This document shows positions 10,666 to 19,514 of a DNA stretch of 64,000 bases, in pieces. The position numbers and the translations under genes were made by a program. The notes beneath the pieces are model-generated. The model saw nothing but the letters and a program-made list of their open reading frames with translations. It had not been told where the DNA came from and ran no database searches. The stretch comes from Sedimenticola thiotaurini (GTDB lineage: Bacteria > Pseudomonadota > Gammaproteobacteria > Chromatiales > Chromatiaceae): NCBI GenBank assembly GCA_007713595.1, contig VMRY01000003.1:310001-374000 (forward strand), given 5' to 3'. The stretch's first letter is position 1. Every line of letters starts with the position of its first letter.

Positions 10666-11418
10666 ATGAGAACACTCTTCTTTTTGTGTTTATTGATGCT
10701 TGCCTTCACGGGTCAGACGGCGATCTATAAATGGGTGGATAGCAAAGGTGAAGTTCACTACTCTGATACACCGACCCGGGATGCAGAGCAGATCAAGCTC
10801 TCAGATCCTACCATCTACACCCCAACCGGGACGGGTTCCAGCGCGGCTCAGCCTCAGACGAGTGATAGTGCACCCGATGTAAAGTCACTTAAATACAGTA
10901 GCTTTGTCATCGTGGCGCCTGGAAATAATGAAACCGTACAGGCCAATGATGGCAAGGTCACCGTTCAGTTCGATATCCAGCCAAGGATCCAGGTGGGTCA
11001 CTATATTGTCCCCGTTGTGGATGGCAGAATCCTGAGTCAGCGTGTCGTCGGTCCAGTGCTTGTGCTCGAAGGGATGGAGCGTGGGGCGCATATGGTGCAC
11101 GCCAGTATCCACAATCCAACTGGTCAATTGCAGGCCCGTTCTAATATTGTGCAGTTCTTTGTTCAGCAGACATCCGTGGTTGAGGACGGAAAATCACCCG
11201 ACCTGCCGGATTCTGGCAGCAGTGGCCAAACGGGCGTTGATGCACCTCAATATAAGCCCAGCGCAGCTCCAGGCTATACACCAGGCGCAGGGAGCAATTT
11301 CAAACCAGATCCAGCCGATTCAACCCCGGGGCAGAATAACACCAAATTCAATCCCTCTAATAAACCCATCTCCTCTACTCCTGGACAGTCGAATCCAGCA
11401 TTTAAGCCGAAATATTAG
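10666..11418 (+). CDS. Secreted DUF4124-domain protein of unknown function
   Basis: A protein of 250 residues with a signal peptide (MRTLFFLCLLMLAFTGQTA) followed at once by a DUF4124 domain (YKWVDSKGEVHYSDTP). A beta-rich middle part (about 75-170) looks like an Ig- or Fn3-type domain, with phrases such as IVAPGNNETVQANDG. The last 60 residues are low-complexity, with three imperfect repeats of the form TPGxxxxxFxP rich in Pro, Asn and Ser. It is probably periplasmic or cell-surface. Proteins of this type often lie between glnA and ntrB in gammaproteobacteria, but their function is not established. ATG codons at 10654 and 10666 are both possible; the latter begins the signal peptide cleanly. 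Confidence 0.75.
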   Translation: MRTLFFLCLLMLAFTGQTAIYKWVDSKGEVHYSDTPTRDAEQIKLSDPTIYTPTGTGSSAAQPQTSDSAPDVKSLKYSSFVIVAPGNNETVQANDGKVTVQFDIQPRIQVGHYIVPVVDGRILSQRVVGPVLVLEGMERGAHMVHASIHNPTGQLQARSNIVQFFVQQTSVVEDGKSPDLPDSGSSGQTGVDAPQYKPSAAPGYTPGAGSNFKPDPADSTPGQNNTKFNPSNKPISSTPGQSNPAFKPKY

Positions 11419-11488
11419 TTATCCAAAAACGGCTTACTCAGATCATTACGGCGTTTCTGCTTCCAAGCTTGTTTTGTTACACCAATCA

Positions 11489-11505
11489 TGCACTAAAATA
11501 GTGCA
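11489..11505. promoter_or_regulatory. NtrC-binding site upstream of ntrB
   Basis: TGCACTAAAATAGTGCA is a perfect dyad (7-base arms, 3-base centre) matching GCAC-N7-GTGC. It lies 114 bases before the ntrB ATG. The embedded TAAAAT could be a -10 element, in which case NtrC would repress its own operon, as at E. coli glnL. A second inverted pair, TGCACAT (11502-11508) with ATGTGCA (11532-11538), flanks the likely start region. Confidence 0.8.
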
Positions 11506-11618
11506 CATATAGGGCGCTATTTTTCGCTCTGATGTGCAATATGTCCCTGAAACAACGGGCAGGGGGCAGGTCGCGCCGCCTGAATAATATTGGTTCGGAA
11601 ATTGCTAAAGGCTTTGTA

Positions 11619-12713
11619 ATGAATGAGCTAGATGCCAAATTGAAACTCTACCAACAACGGATTCTGGAAAATCAGAGCACGGCAGTGTTGTTGCTGGATA
11701 AATCACTTTGCCTGCGCTACATGAATCCGGCGGCAGAGATGCTTTTTGAGGTCAGTGTTCGGCATATGGTGGGCAATTCGGTCGAGATGCTGATCCACTG
11801 TAATGAGGGTGTAACGCGCGAAAGTCTGTTGCAGGCTGTGGATACAGGGCACCCTTTTACCGAGCGGGAGTTAAATCTGTCACTGCCGGATGGTAAGCGA
11901 GCCACGGTTGATTGTACCGTGATTCCACTGCATGAAACCGATGTTGAGACCACTTTGCTGATCGAGATACAGCAGATTGACCGGCAATTGCGCATCAGTC
12001 GTGAAGAGCATCTGCTCTCCCAGCATCAGGCGGCCCAGGAGCTGATTCGCGGTCTCGCTCATGAGATCAAGAATCCTTTGGGGGGGTTACGTGGAGCGGC
12101 CCAGCTCTTGGAGCAGGAGCTGCCCAATGAAGAGCTGATGGAGTATACCCAGATCATTATCAATGAAGCAGATCGCTTGAAAAATCTGGTCAATCGTCTT
12201 CTAGGTCCTAATAAACTACCCTCTCTACACGAAGTGAATATTCACACACTACTGGAGCGGGTGCGTAATCTGGTCCTGGTAGAGGCGGGGCATAAATTGG
12301 TGATAACCCGCGATTATGATCCAAGTATCCCGGATCTGTTTGTCGATAGAGACAGCATTATTCAGGCGTTGTTGAACATCATGCGAAATGCGGCACGCGA
12401 GATCAGTGATGATCCAGATGGGCGAATCATTCTGCATACACGGATTCTGCGTCAATTCACCATTGGTAATCGTCGTTACCGCCTGGTGGCTCAGATTGGT
12501 ATTGAAGACAATGGCCCGGGCATTCCCGAGTCGATCAGAGAGAAGCTTTTTTATCCCATGGTGACTGCCAGTGAAGATGGAGTGGGCCTGGGCCTGACCA
12601 TTGCTCAGTCACTCATTAATCAGCATGGCGGGCTTGTGGAGTGCACAAGTGAGCCCGGCAAGACACTGTTTAGTGTGTTGCTGCCAGTGGAGAATCCCAA
12701 TGCCACCAAATAG
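11619..12713 (+). CDS. ntrB: Nitrogen regulation sensor histidine kinase NtrB (NRII)
   Basis: A 364-residue soluble sensor kinase that phosphorylates and dephosphorylates NtrC in response to PII protein. An N-terminal PAS domain (about 10-125) is followed by the H box LAHEIKNPLGGLRGAAQLL with H148, the N box NIMRNA and the G boxes DNGPGIP and GVGLGL. There are no membrane segments, as expected for NtrB. The ATG at 11619 matches the usual N terminus; the open frame extends 29 codons upstream to 11532 but adds no recognisable sequence. It overlaps ntrC by 14 bases. An NtrC box upstream suggests autoregulation. Confidence 0.96.
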   Translation: MNELDAKLKLYQQRILENQSTAVLLLDKSLCLRYMNPAAEMLFEVSVRHMVGNSVEMLIHCNEGVTRESLLQAVDTGHPFTERELNLSLPDGKRATVDCTVIPLHETDVETTLLIEIQQIDRQLRISREEHLLSQHQAAQELIRGLAHEIKNPLGGLRGAAQLLEQELPNEELMEYTQIIINEADRLKNLVNRLLGPNKLPSLHEVNIHTLLERVRNLVLVEAGHKLVITRDYDPSIPDLFVDRDSIIQALLNIMRNAAREISDDPDGRIILHTRILRQFTIGNRRYRLVAQIGIEDNGPGIPESIREKLFYPMVTASEDGVGLGLTIAQSLINQHGGLVECTSEPGKTLFSVLLPVENPNATK

Positions 12714-14109
12714 TAGTGTGTGGGTGATTGATGATGACCGTTCGATTCGCTGGGTCCTGGAGAAGGCCTTTGAAAAAGCAGGCCTCAGCGTACGCTGTTT
12801 CCCCAGTGCGGAAGGGGTTCTGGAGTCACTGATCCACGAACAACCGGATGTGATTGTTTCAGATATCCGCATGCCTGGCATGGATGGATTGTCGCTGCTG
12901 GAACGGATCAACCAGTCCTATCCGGAGCTGCCGGTAATTATCATGACGGCGCATTCAGATCTGGACAGTGCAGTGGCCGCATTTCATGGCGGGGCATTTG
13001 AATATCTACCCAAGCCCTTTGATGTCGATGAAGCAGTAGAGCAGGTCTCTCGGGCCTGTCGGAAAAGTCGCAGTGCATCGCATCAAGCGGATGAGGGAGT
13101 GGAGGCCAGCCCGGAGATTATCGGTGAAGCACCCGCTATGCAGGAGGTTTTTCGGGCCATTGGCCGTCTCGCTCGCTCCAATATCACGGTGCTGATCAAT
13201 GGTGAATCTGGTACTGGTAAGGAGCTGGTAGCACAGGCGCTGCATCGACACAGCCCTCGAGCCAAGCAGCCGTTTATCGCATTGAACATGGCGGCCATTC
13301 CCCGGGACCTGATGGAATCAGAGCTGTTTGGCCATGAGCGCGGGGCTTTTACCGGCGCACAGGGAAGACGCACAGGGCGTTTTGAACAGGCCGATGGTGG
13401 GACGCTGTTTCTGGATGAGATAGGCGACATGCCGCCTGAACTACAGACACGACTGCTGCGCGTGTTGGCGGATGGAGAATTTTACCGGGTTGGTGGTCAT
13501 GAACCGGTAAAGGTGGACGTGCGGATTATTGCCGCCACCCATCAGAATCTGGAGCAGTTAGTCAAGGAGGGGCGCTTTCGTGAGGATCTGTTCCATCGGT
13601 TGAATGTAATCCGGATACATATACCCTCACTGCGTGAACGGCAGGAGGATATTGGGCTGTTGATGCGCCATTTCCTCGCCTTGGCAGCAGAAGAGTTGGG
13701 TGTTGAGAGCAAGACCCTGTTGCCAGAAACCCTCGCCAGCCTGGAGCATATGTGTTGGCCGGGAAATGTCCGTCAATTAGAAAATACCGCCCGCTGGTTG
13801 ACTGTGATGGCATCCAGCCAGGAGGTACATGTCAAAGATCTCCCTCCCGAGCTATTGGAGACGGATGAACCAGAAGAGCAGGGAGATGATTGGCAAATAG
13901 CCCTGCGTAACTGGGCGCGCAAGCGACTGCAACAGGGAAATGAGGCGTTGCTGGATGAAGCGACACCCGCGTTTGAAATGATCATGATTGAAACGGCACT
14001 TGAGCAGACTGGCGGTCGCAAGCAGGACGCTGCTAAACTACTCGGCTGGGGCCGCAATACCTTGACCCGAAAGATCAAGGAGCTGGGCCTTGAGGGACAT
14101 GACAGCTAA
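12700..14109 (+). CDS. ntrC: Nitrogen regulation response regulator NtrC (NRI)
   Basis: A 469-residue sigma-54 activator. It has a receiver domain with the phosphorylated D55 (SDIRMPGMDG), an AAA+ domain with Walker A GESGTGKE (168-175), the sigma-54 contact loop GAFTGA (215-220) and Walker B LFLDEIGD, and a C-terminal Fis-type helix-turn-helix (KQDAAKLLGWGRNTLTRKI). When phosphorylated it binds GCAC-N7-GTGC sites; three such sites are visible in this window, two before glnA and one before ntrB. The ATG at 12700 lies inside the ntrB 3' end and begins just before the receiver strand; longer upstream frames run through ntrB sequence. Confidence 0.97.
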   Translation: MPPNSSVWVIDDDRSIRWVLEKAFEKAGLSVRCFPSAEGVLESLIHEQPDVIVSDIRMPGMDGLSLLERINQSYPELPVIIMTAHSDLDSAVAAFHGGAFEYLPKPFDVDEAVEQVSRACRKSRSASHQADEGVEASPEIIGEAPAMQEVFRAIGRLARSNITVLINGESGTGKELVAQALHRHSPRAKQPFIALNMAAIPRDLMESELFGHERGAFTGAQGRRTGRFEQADGGTLFLDEIGDMPPELQTRLLRVLADGEFYRVGGHEPVKVDVRIIAATHQNLEQLVKEGRFREDLFHRLNVIRIHIPSLRERQEDIGLLMRHFLALAAEELGVESKTLLPETLASLEHMCWPGNVRQLENTARWLTVMASSQEVHVKDLPPELLETDEPEEQGDDWQIALRNWARKRLQQGNEALLDEATPAFEMIMIETALEQTGGRKQDAAKLLGWGRNTLTRKIKELGLEGHDS

Positions 14110-14136
14110 ATCGCCGTATTCAACAGGAATTTTAAG

Positions 14137-14535
14137 ATGGATAGTAGCAGTATCGAACTACCAGGCTCAGAGATTGAAAGTATTGAGATAGACAATGGCA
14201 CTATTGCCATCTGTTTCGCACCCGCCTATATCATTAAGACCATCTCAGGTTCCACCGATCGCACCCGCTGGCGTCAGCAGGGACGACTGGTGTTCAGTGA
14301 GGCGGAGATAGAGGGTGAGCTACCGGTGACCCCGTTTACCTGTGATGGTGGGGATGTAGGTCAGAGTGTCTATACCTACCGGGATATGCTCCCACTACCG
14401 TTCGAGGGGAGAGGGCGGGCCTATTGTGATCTGCGTATTAAGGGTACCGAGCAGCACCTGAAGGTGATGGGCGAAGCGGTTAAACTGGAGATGGAAGACC
14501 GTCCCTACTACATCGAGCATATTCACGCCTCCTGA
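14137..14535 (+). CDS. Conserved-looking hypothetical protein downstream of ntrC
   Basis: A 132-residue soluble protein without signal peptide or membrane segment. It is acidic and predicted beta-rich (alternating strands such as IEIDNGTIAICFAPAYIIKTI), with two cysteines at about 27 and 69 and a third at 98. I do not recognise the family. It starts 27 bases after ntrC in the same direction, ahead of a convergent hairpin, so it is probably the last gene of the ntrBC transcript. A small beta-barrel fold is possible, but no function should be assigned. Confidence 0.6.
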   Translation: MDSSSIELPGSEIESIEIDNGTIAICFAPAYIIKTISGSTDRTRWRQQGRLVFSEAEIEGELPVTPFTCDGGDVGQSVYTYRDMLPLPFEGRGRAYCDLRIKGTEQHLKVMGEAVKLEMEDRPYYIEHIHAS

Positions 14536-14543
14536 ATCAGATC

Positions 14544-14577
14544 CTGAGACCTGCACTCTTCTCGGAGCAGGTCTCAG
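14544..14577. terminator. Convergent-gene hairpin, possible bidirectional terminator
   Basis: CTGAGACCTGC (14544-14554) and GCAGGTCTCAG (14567-14577) form a perfect 11-base stem with a 12-base loop between the convergent genes at 14535 and 14579. No T tract follows on either side, so it is weaker than a canonical intrinsic terminator. Confidence 0.5.
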
Positions 14578-14578
14578 A

Positions 14579-15097
14579 CTAGGGCAGTGCAAGTGAGCGT
14601 ATCGGCACCAGCAATTCAGGTTTGTCCCACTCCCTGCTTCCCAAGGCACGGAAGACAATACGCCCTTCCTGATCAACCACGTAGGTTATTGGCAGACGCA
14701 TGGCGTCCCAGCGCGTGGATACGTCAGTATCCAGATCCAGAAGAATCGGGAAATCGACCGGCTCCTTTGTCAGATAATCCGCCACACGACCCGGTTTCTC
14801 GCCGACATTGATGGCTATGAGCTCGACGCCAAACTTTTTCAGCCAGGCAGCCCCCCGGTTCAGTGACGGCATCTCTTTTCTACAAGAGGGACACCAGGTT
14901 GCCCAGAAGTTGATGACCAGCACTTTACCCCGATAGTCCGCCAGAGAGACGGCATTGCCCTTGGTATCTTTTAACACAAAGGGTGGTGCCTCCGGTCGCT
15001 CATCCAGTAACGTCAGCAGGCGTGCAGCGTTCGCTGTTCCAAAGCAGAACAGCAAAAAAGTAGCCAACAGGATGGCAGAGAAATGTGGCAATTTCAT
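14579..15097 (-). CDS. TlpA/ResA-like thioredoxin, periplasmic
   Basis: A 172-residue protein with a signal peptide or N-terminal anchor (MKLPHFSAILLATFLLFCFGTANA) and a TlpA-like thioredoxin fold. The redox motif WCPSC has cysteines C69 and C72, following FWAT. It also holds the cis-proline-type LPITYVVDQEGRI segment. Such proteins reduce disulfides in the periplasm, often for cytochrome c maturation or copper insertion; the partner is not shown here because no ccm gene is near. The frame is open 13 codons further upstream, but the ATG at 15097 begins the signal sequence. It follows the HDOD gene by 47 bases on the same strand. Confidence 0.85.
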   Translation of the reverse strand: MKLPHFSAILLATFLLFCFGTANAARLLTLLDERPEAPPFVLKDTKGNAVSLADYRGKVLVINFWATWCPSCRKEMPSLNRGAAWLKKFGVELIAINVGEKPGRVADYLTKEPVDFPILLDLDTDVSTRWDAMRLPITYVVDQEGRIVFRALGSREWDKPELLVPIRSLALP

Positions 15098-15144
15098 GAG
15101 ACTGTAACCAACTTCTGCTTTGTAGTGTTTCAGCACGGGACTGG

Positions 15145-16407
15145 TTATATGTTCAGTAGTGATTGGGCATGGGCAATCTGATCTTTTGCCTGCTCGAGAA
15201 TTTTCAAACTCATGCGGGGCGTCAATTCACCCAGTTCCAGGCGGCTATGGGCTGGGACTTCATCAATCGCGGGTAGATGGAGACCTTTGTTATTACCGAT
15301 ATAGCTGTGCAATTGGGCAATGATGACCAGGTCGCAATAATCAGGTACATCCCCCTTGTTGCGCATCCATTCCTCGGCTTCCAGTGCCGTTATGACAAAG
15401 TCTGATGGGAAGCGCCAGTTGTTCAGGATCCTGCTGCCAATCTGGGCACGCATGTTGAGTATCGCCTGATCAATCATCTTCGGTTGCATCGACTCGCTTG
15501 GAAAGTTCCTTGCGTAATTGAGAATGGCTACCACGCCGATGTCATGCAGCAGACCAACCAGCATGGCGTGTTCAGGTTTGAAGCGTCGGTCCTGTTTGGC
15601 CAATACATAACAGATCGCTGCAACATGTGTGCTGTGTTTCCAGAGCTCCTGCATGCGCTTTTGCAACAGCTCGGAGTCTGATTGGAACAGCTCCTTGAGT
15701 GCGTAGGAGAGCACCAGTTTATGGGTCACATCACCACCCAGTCGCACCACTGCTGCACTGCAGGTCTCAACGGGGCTCCTGCTGCCGTAAAAGGCGCTGT
15801 TGGCTGCCTTGATCAGCTTGGCGGTGATGACAGGGTCGATCTGAATCAGCTCAGCTATCTGATGGGCATCACTCATGCCATCATCCAGCGCCTGACCGAT
15901 GCGAATGGCTACTTCGGGCAGACTGGGGAGTTGCAGACAGTCCTGCTCCAGATCCGTCAGCAGGCGGCTGGTGAGCTGGTCCTCAAAAGTACTCGATTCG
16001 CTGACCGCCTCACCGCTGACCGCGTATCCCTCCAATCCTGCCGGCGTATTGTGGTTTTTTGCCAGATTTTCCAGGTATTCATTATCGATGATGATATAGC
16101 TGACGTGCGTCTTGCATTTCACCTGGTACTGACGGGGACGCAGCTGGGCAATGGGCGATTTGGCCGAGCGATCATCGGCACTGATTTCCCGTTTATGGTT
16201 ATCCTTCGAAATGATGAGCAGTGTTCCCTCCAGCAGAAAATAAGTCTGCTGGTCGTCACTGCCGATATCCATCAAAAGATGATGAGGTGCCGCCTGCTTT
16301 TTTTCTGCGACCCCGGCCAGCAGATTCAATTGCTGTTCGCTGAGTGCCTGCAGCGGTATAAAGCGCTTCAGCTCTTCTACACTGGGATGAGTGGTTGAAC
16401 GATCCAT
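15145..16407 (-). CDS. HDOD-domain signalling protein with N-terminal cNMP-binding-like domain
   Basis: A 420-residue cytoplasmic protein. Residues about 10-115 resemble a cyclic-nucleotide-binding beta barrel (FIPLQALSEQQLNLLAGVAE, then YFLLEGTLLI). Residues about 155-350 are an HDOD domain (LPSLPEVAIRIGQAL, then VVRLGG and LVGLLHDIGVV), which is related to HD hydrolases but usually lacks activity and acts as a signalling scaffold. The HD-like histidine-aspartate pair appears in LLHDIG. Such proteins influence motility, biofilm or type IV pili in other gammaproteobacteria; the target here is unknown. It may form a transcript with the TlpA gene downstream. Confidence 0.8.
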   Translation of the reverse strand: MDRSTTHPSVEELKRFIPLQALSEQQLNLLAGVAEKKQAAPHHLLMDIGSDDQQTYFLLEGTLLIISKDNHKREISADDRSAKSPIAQLRPRQYQVKCKTHVSYIIIDNEYLENLAKNHNTPAGLEGYAVSGEAVSESSTFEDQLTSRLLTDLEQDCLQLPSLPEVAIRIGQALDDGMSDAHQIAELIQIDPVITAKLIKAANSAFYGSRSPVETCSAAVVRLGGDVTHKLVLSYALKELFQSDSELLQKRMQELWKHSTHVAAICYVLAKQDRRFKPEHAMLVGLLHDIGVVAILNYARNFPSESMQPKMIDQAILNMRAQIGSRILNNWRFPSDFVITALEAEEWMRNKGDVPDYCDLVIIAQLHSYIGNNKGLHLPAIDEVPAHSRLELGELTPRMSLKILEQAKDQIAHAQSLLNI

Positions 16408-16524
16408 GATACTAAACCTTGCTACTACCTGACTGGCGGGTGACCGACATCTGTACTACCCCGATCTTCTCCGATTTATCTGGCCCCAGTCTAGCCTTAT
16501 TGGTCAGCCTGAGCACTGTTTTGT

Positions 16525-17493
16525 TCAGCCGCAGCTCCGAGCCGGGCGTGGGCTATTGAGCGTTAAGGTGCCGGTTAACTGCTGCACAGAATGCAGATCG
16601 TGCCGTTCAAGATATTTTGTTATACCACGGTTTATCTTGCTACAGATCAGCGGGTCATAAAATAGTGCCGTACCAATACCGACTGCGGTTGCCCCGGCAA
16701 TCAGAAACTCGATTGCATCTTCAGCCGTCATGATACCGCCCTGACCGATGATCGGGATGCCATGCTCCCGGCATACCTGATGGACCTGGTGTACTTTGAG
16801 CAGGGCCACTGGCTTGATGGCCGGCCCAGAAAGACCACCCTGATTATTACCAATAATAGGGGTTCGACTCTCAATATCAATAGCCATTCCCATCAGGGTG
16901 TTGATTACCGCAAAGGCGTCTGTACCGGCCTCAATGCAGCCACGGGCATTGGCAGCGATATCGGTCTGATTTGGTGACAGCTTGGTAATAAGAGGTTTGT
17001 TGGTGAGCTTGCGACACGCCTCTACGACACGGGCAGACATGGCTGGGTCATTGCCGAAGGCGACGCCGCCCTCTTTTACATTCGGACAGGAGATATTGAT
17101 CTCAATGGCATCGATGGGCGAGTCATCAAAGCGGCGGGTGACCTCTTCATACTCTTCAATGGTGGAGCCGGAAACATTGGCTATAAACCGGGTCTCAGTG
17201 AAATCCAGTGTTGGGAGGATCTCCCGTACCACCTTGTCCACACCGGGATTCTGCAGCCCAATCGCATTCAGCATCCCTTCCGGGGTTTCATAGATACGGT
17301 GGGGCGCATTGCCCAGTCGGGGTTCGCCGGTAGTACCTTTGAGGCAGACAGCGCCTGCATCCCTATTGCTAAAGCCGGCCACCCGTGTGTACTCTTCGCC
17401 AAAGCCTACACAGCCTGAGAGTAGAACCAGGGGTGTGTTGAATCTGAGACCGCAGAAATCAACGGCAAGGGGCGAGTCACTGGTTGTTGTCAT
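16525..17493 (-). CDS. pyrD: Dihydroorotate dehydrogenase, class 1B-type catalytic subunit
   Basis: A 322-residue flavoprotein for the fourth step of pyrimidine synthesis or a close relative. FMN-barrel motifs include [17 protein letters not shown], and NISCPN with C136 as the active-site base typical of soluble class 1 enzymes (class 2 uses serine). C-terminal phosphate binding is IIGQGGI and [15 protein letters not shown]. Class 1B enzymes pair with the iron-sulfur subunit PyrK, but no pyrK is adjacent. Most gammaproteobacteria use membrane-bound class 2 PyrD, so this could be an additional or substitute enzyme. It is divergent from trmL with only 17 bases between the start codons. Confidence 0.83.
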   Translation of the reverse strand: MTTTSDSPLAVDFCGLRFNTPLVLLSGCVGFGEEYTRVAGFSNRDAGAVCLKGTTGEPRLGNAPHRIYETPEGMLNAIGLQNPGVDKVVREILPTLDFTETRFIANVSGSTIEEYEEVTRRFDDSPIDAIEINISCPNVKEGGVAFGNDPAMSARVVEACRKLTNKPLITKLSPNQTDIAANARGCIEAGTDAFAVINTLMGMAIDIESRTPIIGNNQGGLSGPAIKPVALLKVHQVHQVCREHGIPIIGQGGIMTAEDAIEFLIAGATAVGIGTALFYDPLICSKINRGITKYLERHDLHSVQQLTGTLTLNSPRPARSCG

Positions 17494-17510
17494 CTTATGG
17501 TTCCGTTTTC

Positions 17511-17978
17511 ATGTTTAACATAGCACTGTATGAGCCTGAAATACCGCCCAATACAGGGAATATCATACGCCTCTGTGCCAACAGTGGCAGCCGCTTACAC
17601 CTTATCCATCCGCTCGGTTTCACGCTGGAGCATAAACAGCTGCGAAGGGCTGGCCTAGATTACCATGATCTGGCCCTGCTTCAGGAGTACCCGGATCTGG
17701 CCAGTTTCCTCTCCCTGCATCCCGCTCAGCGTCTATTTGCCTGCTCCACCCGGGGGAAGCAGTGCTATAGCGAGGCCCGGTATCAGCCAGGTGATACGCT
17801 GCTGTTTGGCCCCGAAACCCGTGGGCTACCAAAAGCAGTGCTGGATCAGTTGCCAGAAGAGCAGGTGATCAGGATACCCATGCAAGCGGGAAATCGTAGT
17901 CTGAATCTCTCCAATGCGGTCGCGATCATTCTCTATGAGGCGTGGCGGCAACAGGATTTTGCAGCGTCGACAGGCTAG
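17511..17978 (+). CDS. trmL: tRNA (cytidine/uridine-2'-O-)-methyltransferase TrmL
   Basis: A 155-residue SPOUT methyltransferase that methylates the wobble ribose of tRNA-Leu. Its knotted SAM-binding C terminus is visible in [30 protein letters not shown]. The N terminus [22 protein letters not shown] is the TrmL signature. The ATG at 17511 gives the usual length. It ends in a 4-base overlap with the convergent gpsA. In E. coli trmL also closes the secB-gpsA-cysE cluster, though there on the same strand. Confidence 0.94.
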   Translation: MFNIALYEPEIPPNTGNIIRLCANSGSRLHLIHPLGFTLEHKQLRRAGLDYHDLALLQEYPDLASFLSLHPAQRLFACSTRGKQCYSEARYQPGDTLLFGPETRGLPKAVLDQLPEEQVIRIPMQAGNRSLNLSNAVAIILYEAWRQQDFAASTG

Positions 17979-18985
17979 CCGGTTTCCGGGCGTGGATCTC
18001 TTTCGAGCAAGGTTTGTACAGCTGAGCGTGGATCGAGCCCTTGATAAAGGACGCGTTGAATCTGTTCCGTGATGGGCATCTCCACTCCCAGGGCTCGCGC
18101 CTTGGTACAGATCTCCTGGGTTGCCATAATGCCCTCCACCTCTTGGCCAATCTCCTGTTTGGCCTGATCGATGGTGGCCCCCCGGGCTAACGCAAGCCCC
18201 ATTCGGCGATTACGGGATTGATCATCAGTACAAGTCAGAACCAGATCACCCATGCCGCCGAGGCCCATAAAGGTCTCCGCTTTGCCACCCAGCGCCAGAC
18301 CGAGTCGCATAATCTCATTCAGCCCCCGGGTAATCAGTGCGGCACGGGCATTGGCACCAAAGTGCAGACCATCCGAGATACCGGCACCAATGGCCATCAC
18401 ATTCTTCGCGGCGCCGCCAATCTCCAGGCCGATCACATCGGGGCTGGTATAGGCGCGGAAACAGTCGGAGTGGAGATAGCCGGCAATACGCTCTGCATAA
18501 GCCGCTGATTCGGAGGCAACAGTAATGGCAGTCGGCAGGCCCGCAGCCACCTCTTTGGCAAAGCTTGGGCCGGAGATTACGGCAAGAGGTGGAATAGGCC
18601 CGAGTAACTCTTCAGCTACCTCGTGCAACAGACGACCCGTCTGAGGTTCCAGACCCTTGGTTGCCCAGCAGACCCCCGTGGTGCTGTCCAGATAGGGAGC
18701 GATGGCCTGAAGCGCACTGCCAAAGGCATGGCTTGGCACCGCAACCAACACCTCATCGGCGTCATTAAGTGTATCGACGAGGGCTACTGTCGGGTACAGA
18801 TTGTCAGGGAAGGGCGTGCCCGGCAGAAAGGCCCGGTTCTCGCGATCACGGGCGAGTATCTCTACCTCTTCTGGCAAGTGTCCCCACAGCTTTACTGTAG
18901 TCCCATTTCGAGCTAACAAAATAGCCAGTGCCGTGCCCCAGGAGCCGGCGCCAATGACCGCAAATACGGGCGTATTCTCAGACAT
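17975..18985 (-). CDS. gpsA: Glycerol-3-phosphate dehydrogenase [NAD(P)+]
   Basis: A 336-residue cytoplasmic enzyme that reduces dihydroxyacetone phosphate to sn-glycerol 3-phosphate for phospholipid synthesis. The NAD-binding motif is GAGSWGTA (12-19). Family motifs GPSFAKEVA, the catalytic lysine region [14 protein letters not shown] and [13 protein letters not shown] are all present. Length matches E. coli GpsA (339). It follows secB by 6 bases and belongs to the conserved yibN-(grxC)-secB-gpsA run; grxC and cysE are not present here. Confidence 0.98.
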   Translation of the reverse strand: MSENTPVFAVIGAGSWGTALAILLARNGTTVKLWGHLPEEVEILARDRENRAFLPGTPFPDNLYPTVALVDTLNDADEVLVAVPSHAFGSALQAIAPYLDSTTGVCWATKGLEPQTGRLLHEVAEELLGPIPPLAVISGPSFAKEVAAGLPTAITVASESAAYAERIAGYLHSDCFRAYTSPDVIGLEIGGAAKNVMAIGAGISDGLHFGANARAALITRGLNEIMRLGLALGGKAETFMGLGGMGDLVLTCTDDQSRNRRMGLALARGATIDQAKQEIGQEVEGIMATQEICTKARALGVEMPITEQIQRVLYQGLDPRSAVQTLLERDPRPETG

Positions 18986-18991
18986 GGCCGA

Positions 18992-19471
18992 TCAGTGCGT
19001 GGCCGGTTCCGCCGCTTGAGCTTGCTGGGCCTGCTCCTGCATGTGCTGAGCGTAGAGCGCGTCAAAGCTGACCGGGGTGAGCAGAAGCTGGGGGAAACTG
19101 CCCTTGCTGACCAGATCCGAGACCACTTCGCGGGCATAGGGAAAGAGGATATTCGGGCAGTAGGCACCAATCATGTGGCCCATCTCTTCTTCCGGGAAGT
19201 TGCGGATGGTAAAGATGCCGCCCTGTTGGACTTCCACCAGATAGGCCGTTTTATCGCCGATTTTTGTGGTGACAGTGACGGTAAGAACGATCTCGTAGAG
19301 ATCATTATCCAGTTTGGAGACGTTACTGTTGAGATTCAGGCTGGACTCTGGCTTCCACTCCAAGGTGAAAATGGAGGGTGAATTGGGTGTCTCAAACGAG
19401 ATATCTTTTACAAAGATACGCTGTAGTGAAAATTCGCGACTGTGTTCAGTGGGTTGGGCGTTTTCTGTCAT
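18992..19471 (-). CDS. secB: Protein-export chaperone SecB
   Basis: A 159-residue cytosolic chaperone, tetrameric in characterised cases, that keeps preproteins unfolded and passes them to SecA. Recognisable blocks are QRIFVKDISFETPNSP near the N terminus, YLVEVQQGGIF, and CPNILFPYAREVVSDLV followed by FPQLLL. The acidic, Gln/Ala-rich tail is typical. It lies between the membrane rhodanese gene and gpsA; the 43-base gap before it is where grxC sits in E. coli. Confidence 0.98.
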   Translation of the reverse strand: MTENAQPTEHSREFSLQRIFVKDISFETPNSPSIFTLEWKPESSLNLNSNVSKLDNDLYEIVLTVTVTTKIGDKTAYLVEVQQGGIFTIRNFPEEEMGHMIGAYCPNILFPYAREVVSDLVSKGSFPQLLLTPVSFDALYAQHMQEQAQQAQAAEPATH

Positions 19472-19514
19472 AACTTGAATCTCGGGTTGTCGGTCAATTT
19501 ATCGATTTAGAGGG

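Noticed and set aside
15682-16398. 238-residue open frame antisense to the HDOD gene
   Set aside because: It mirrors codon structure of the real gene; the sense strand has clear HDOD motifs.
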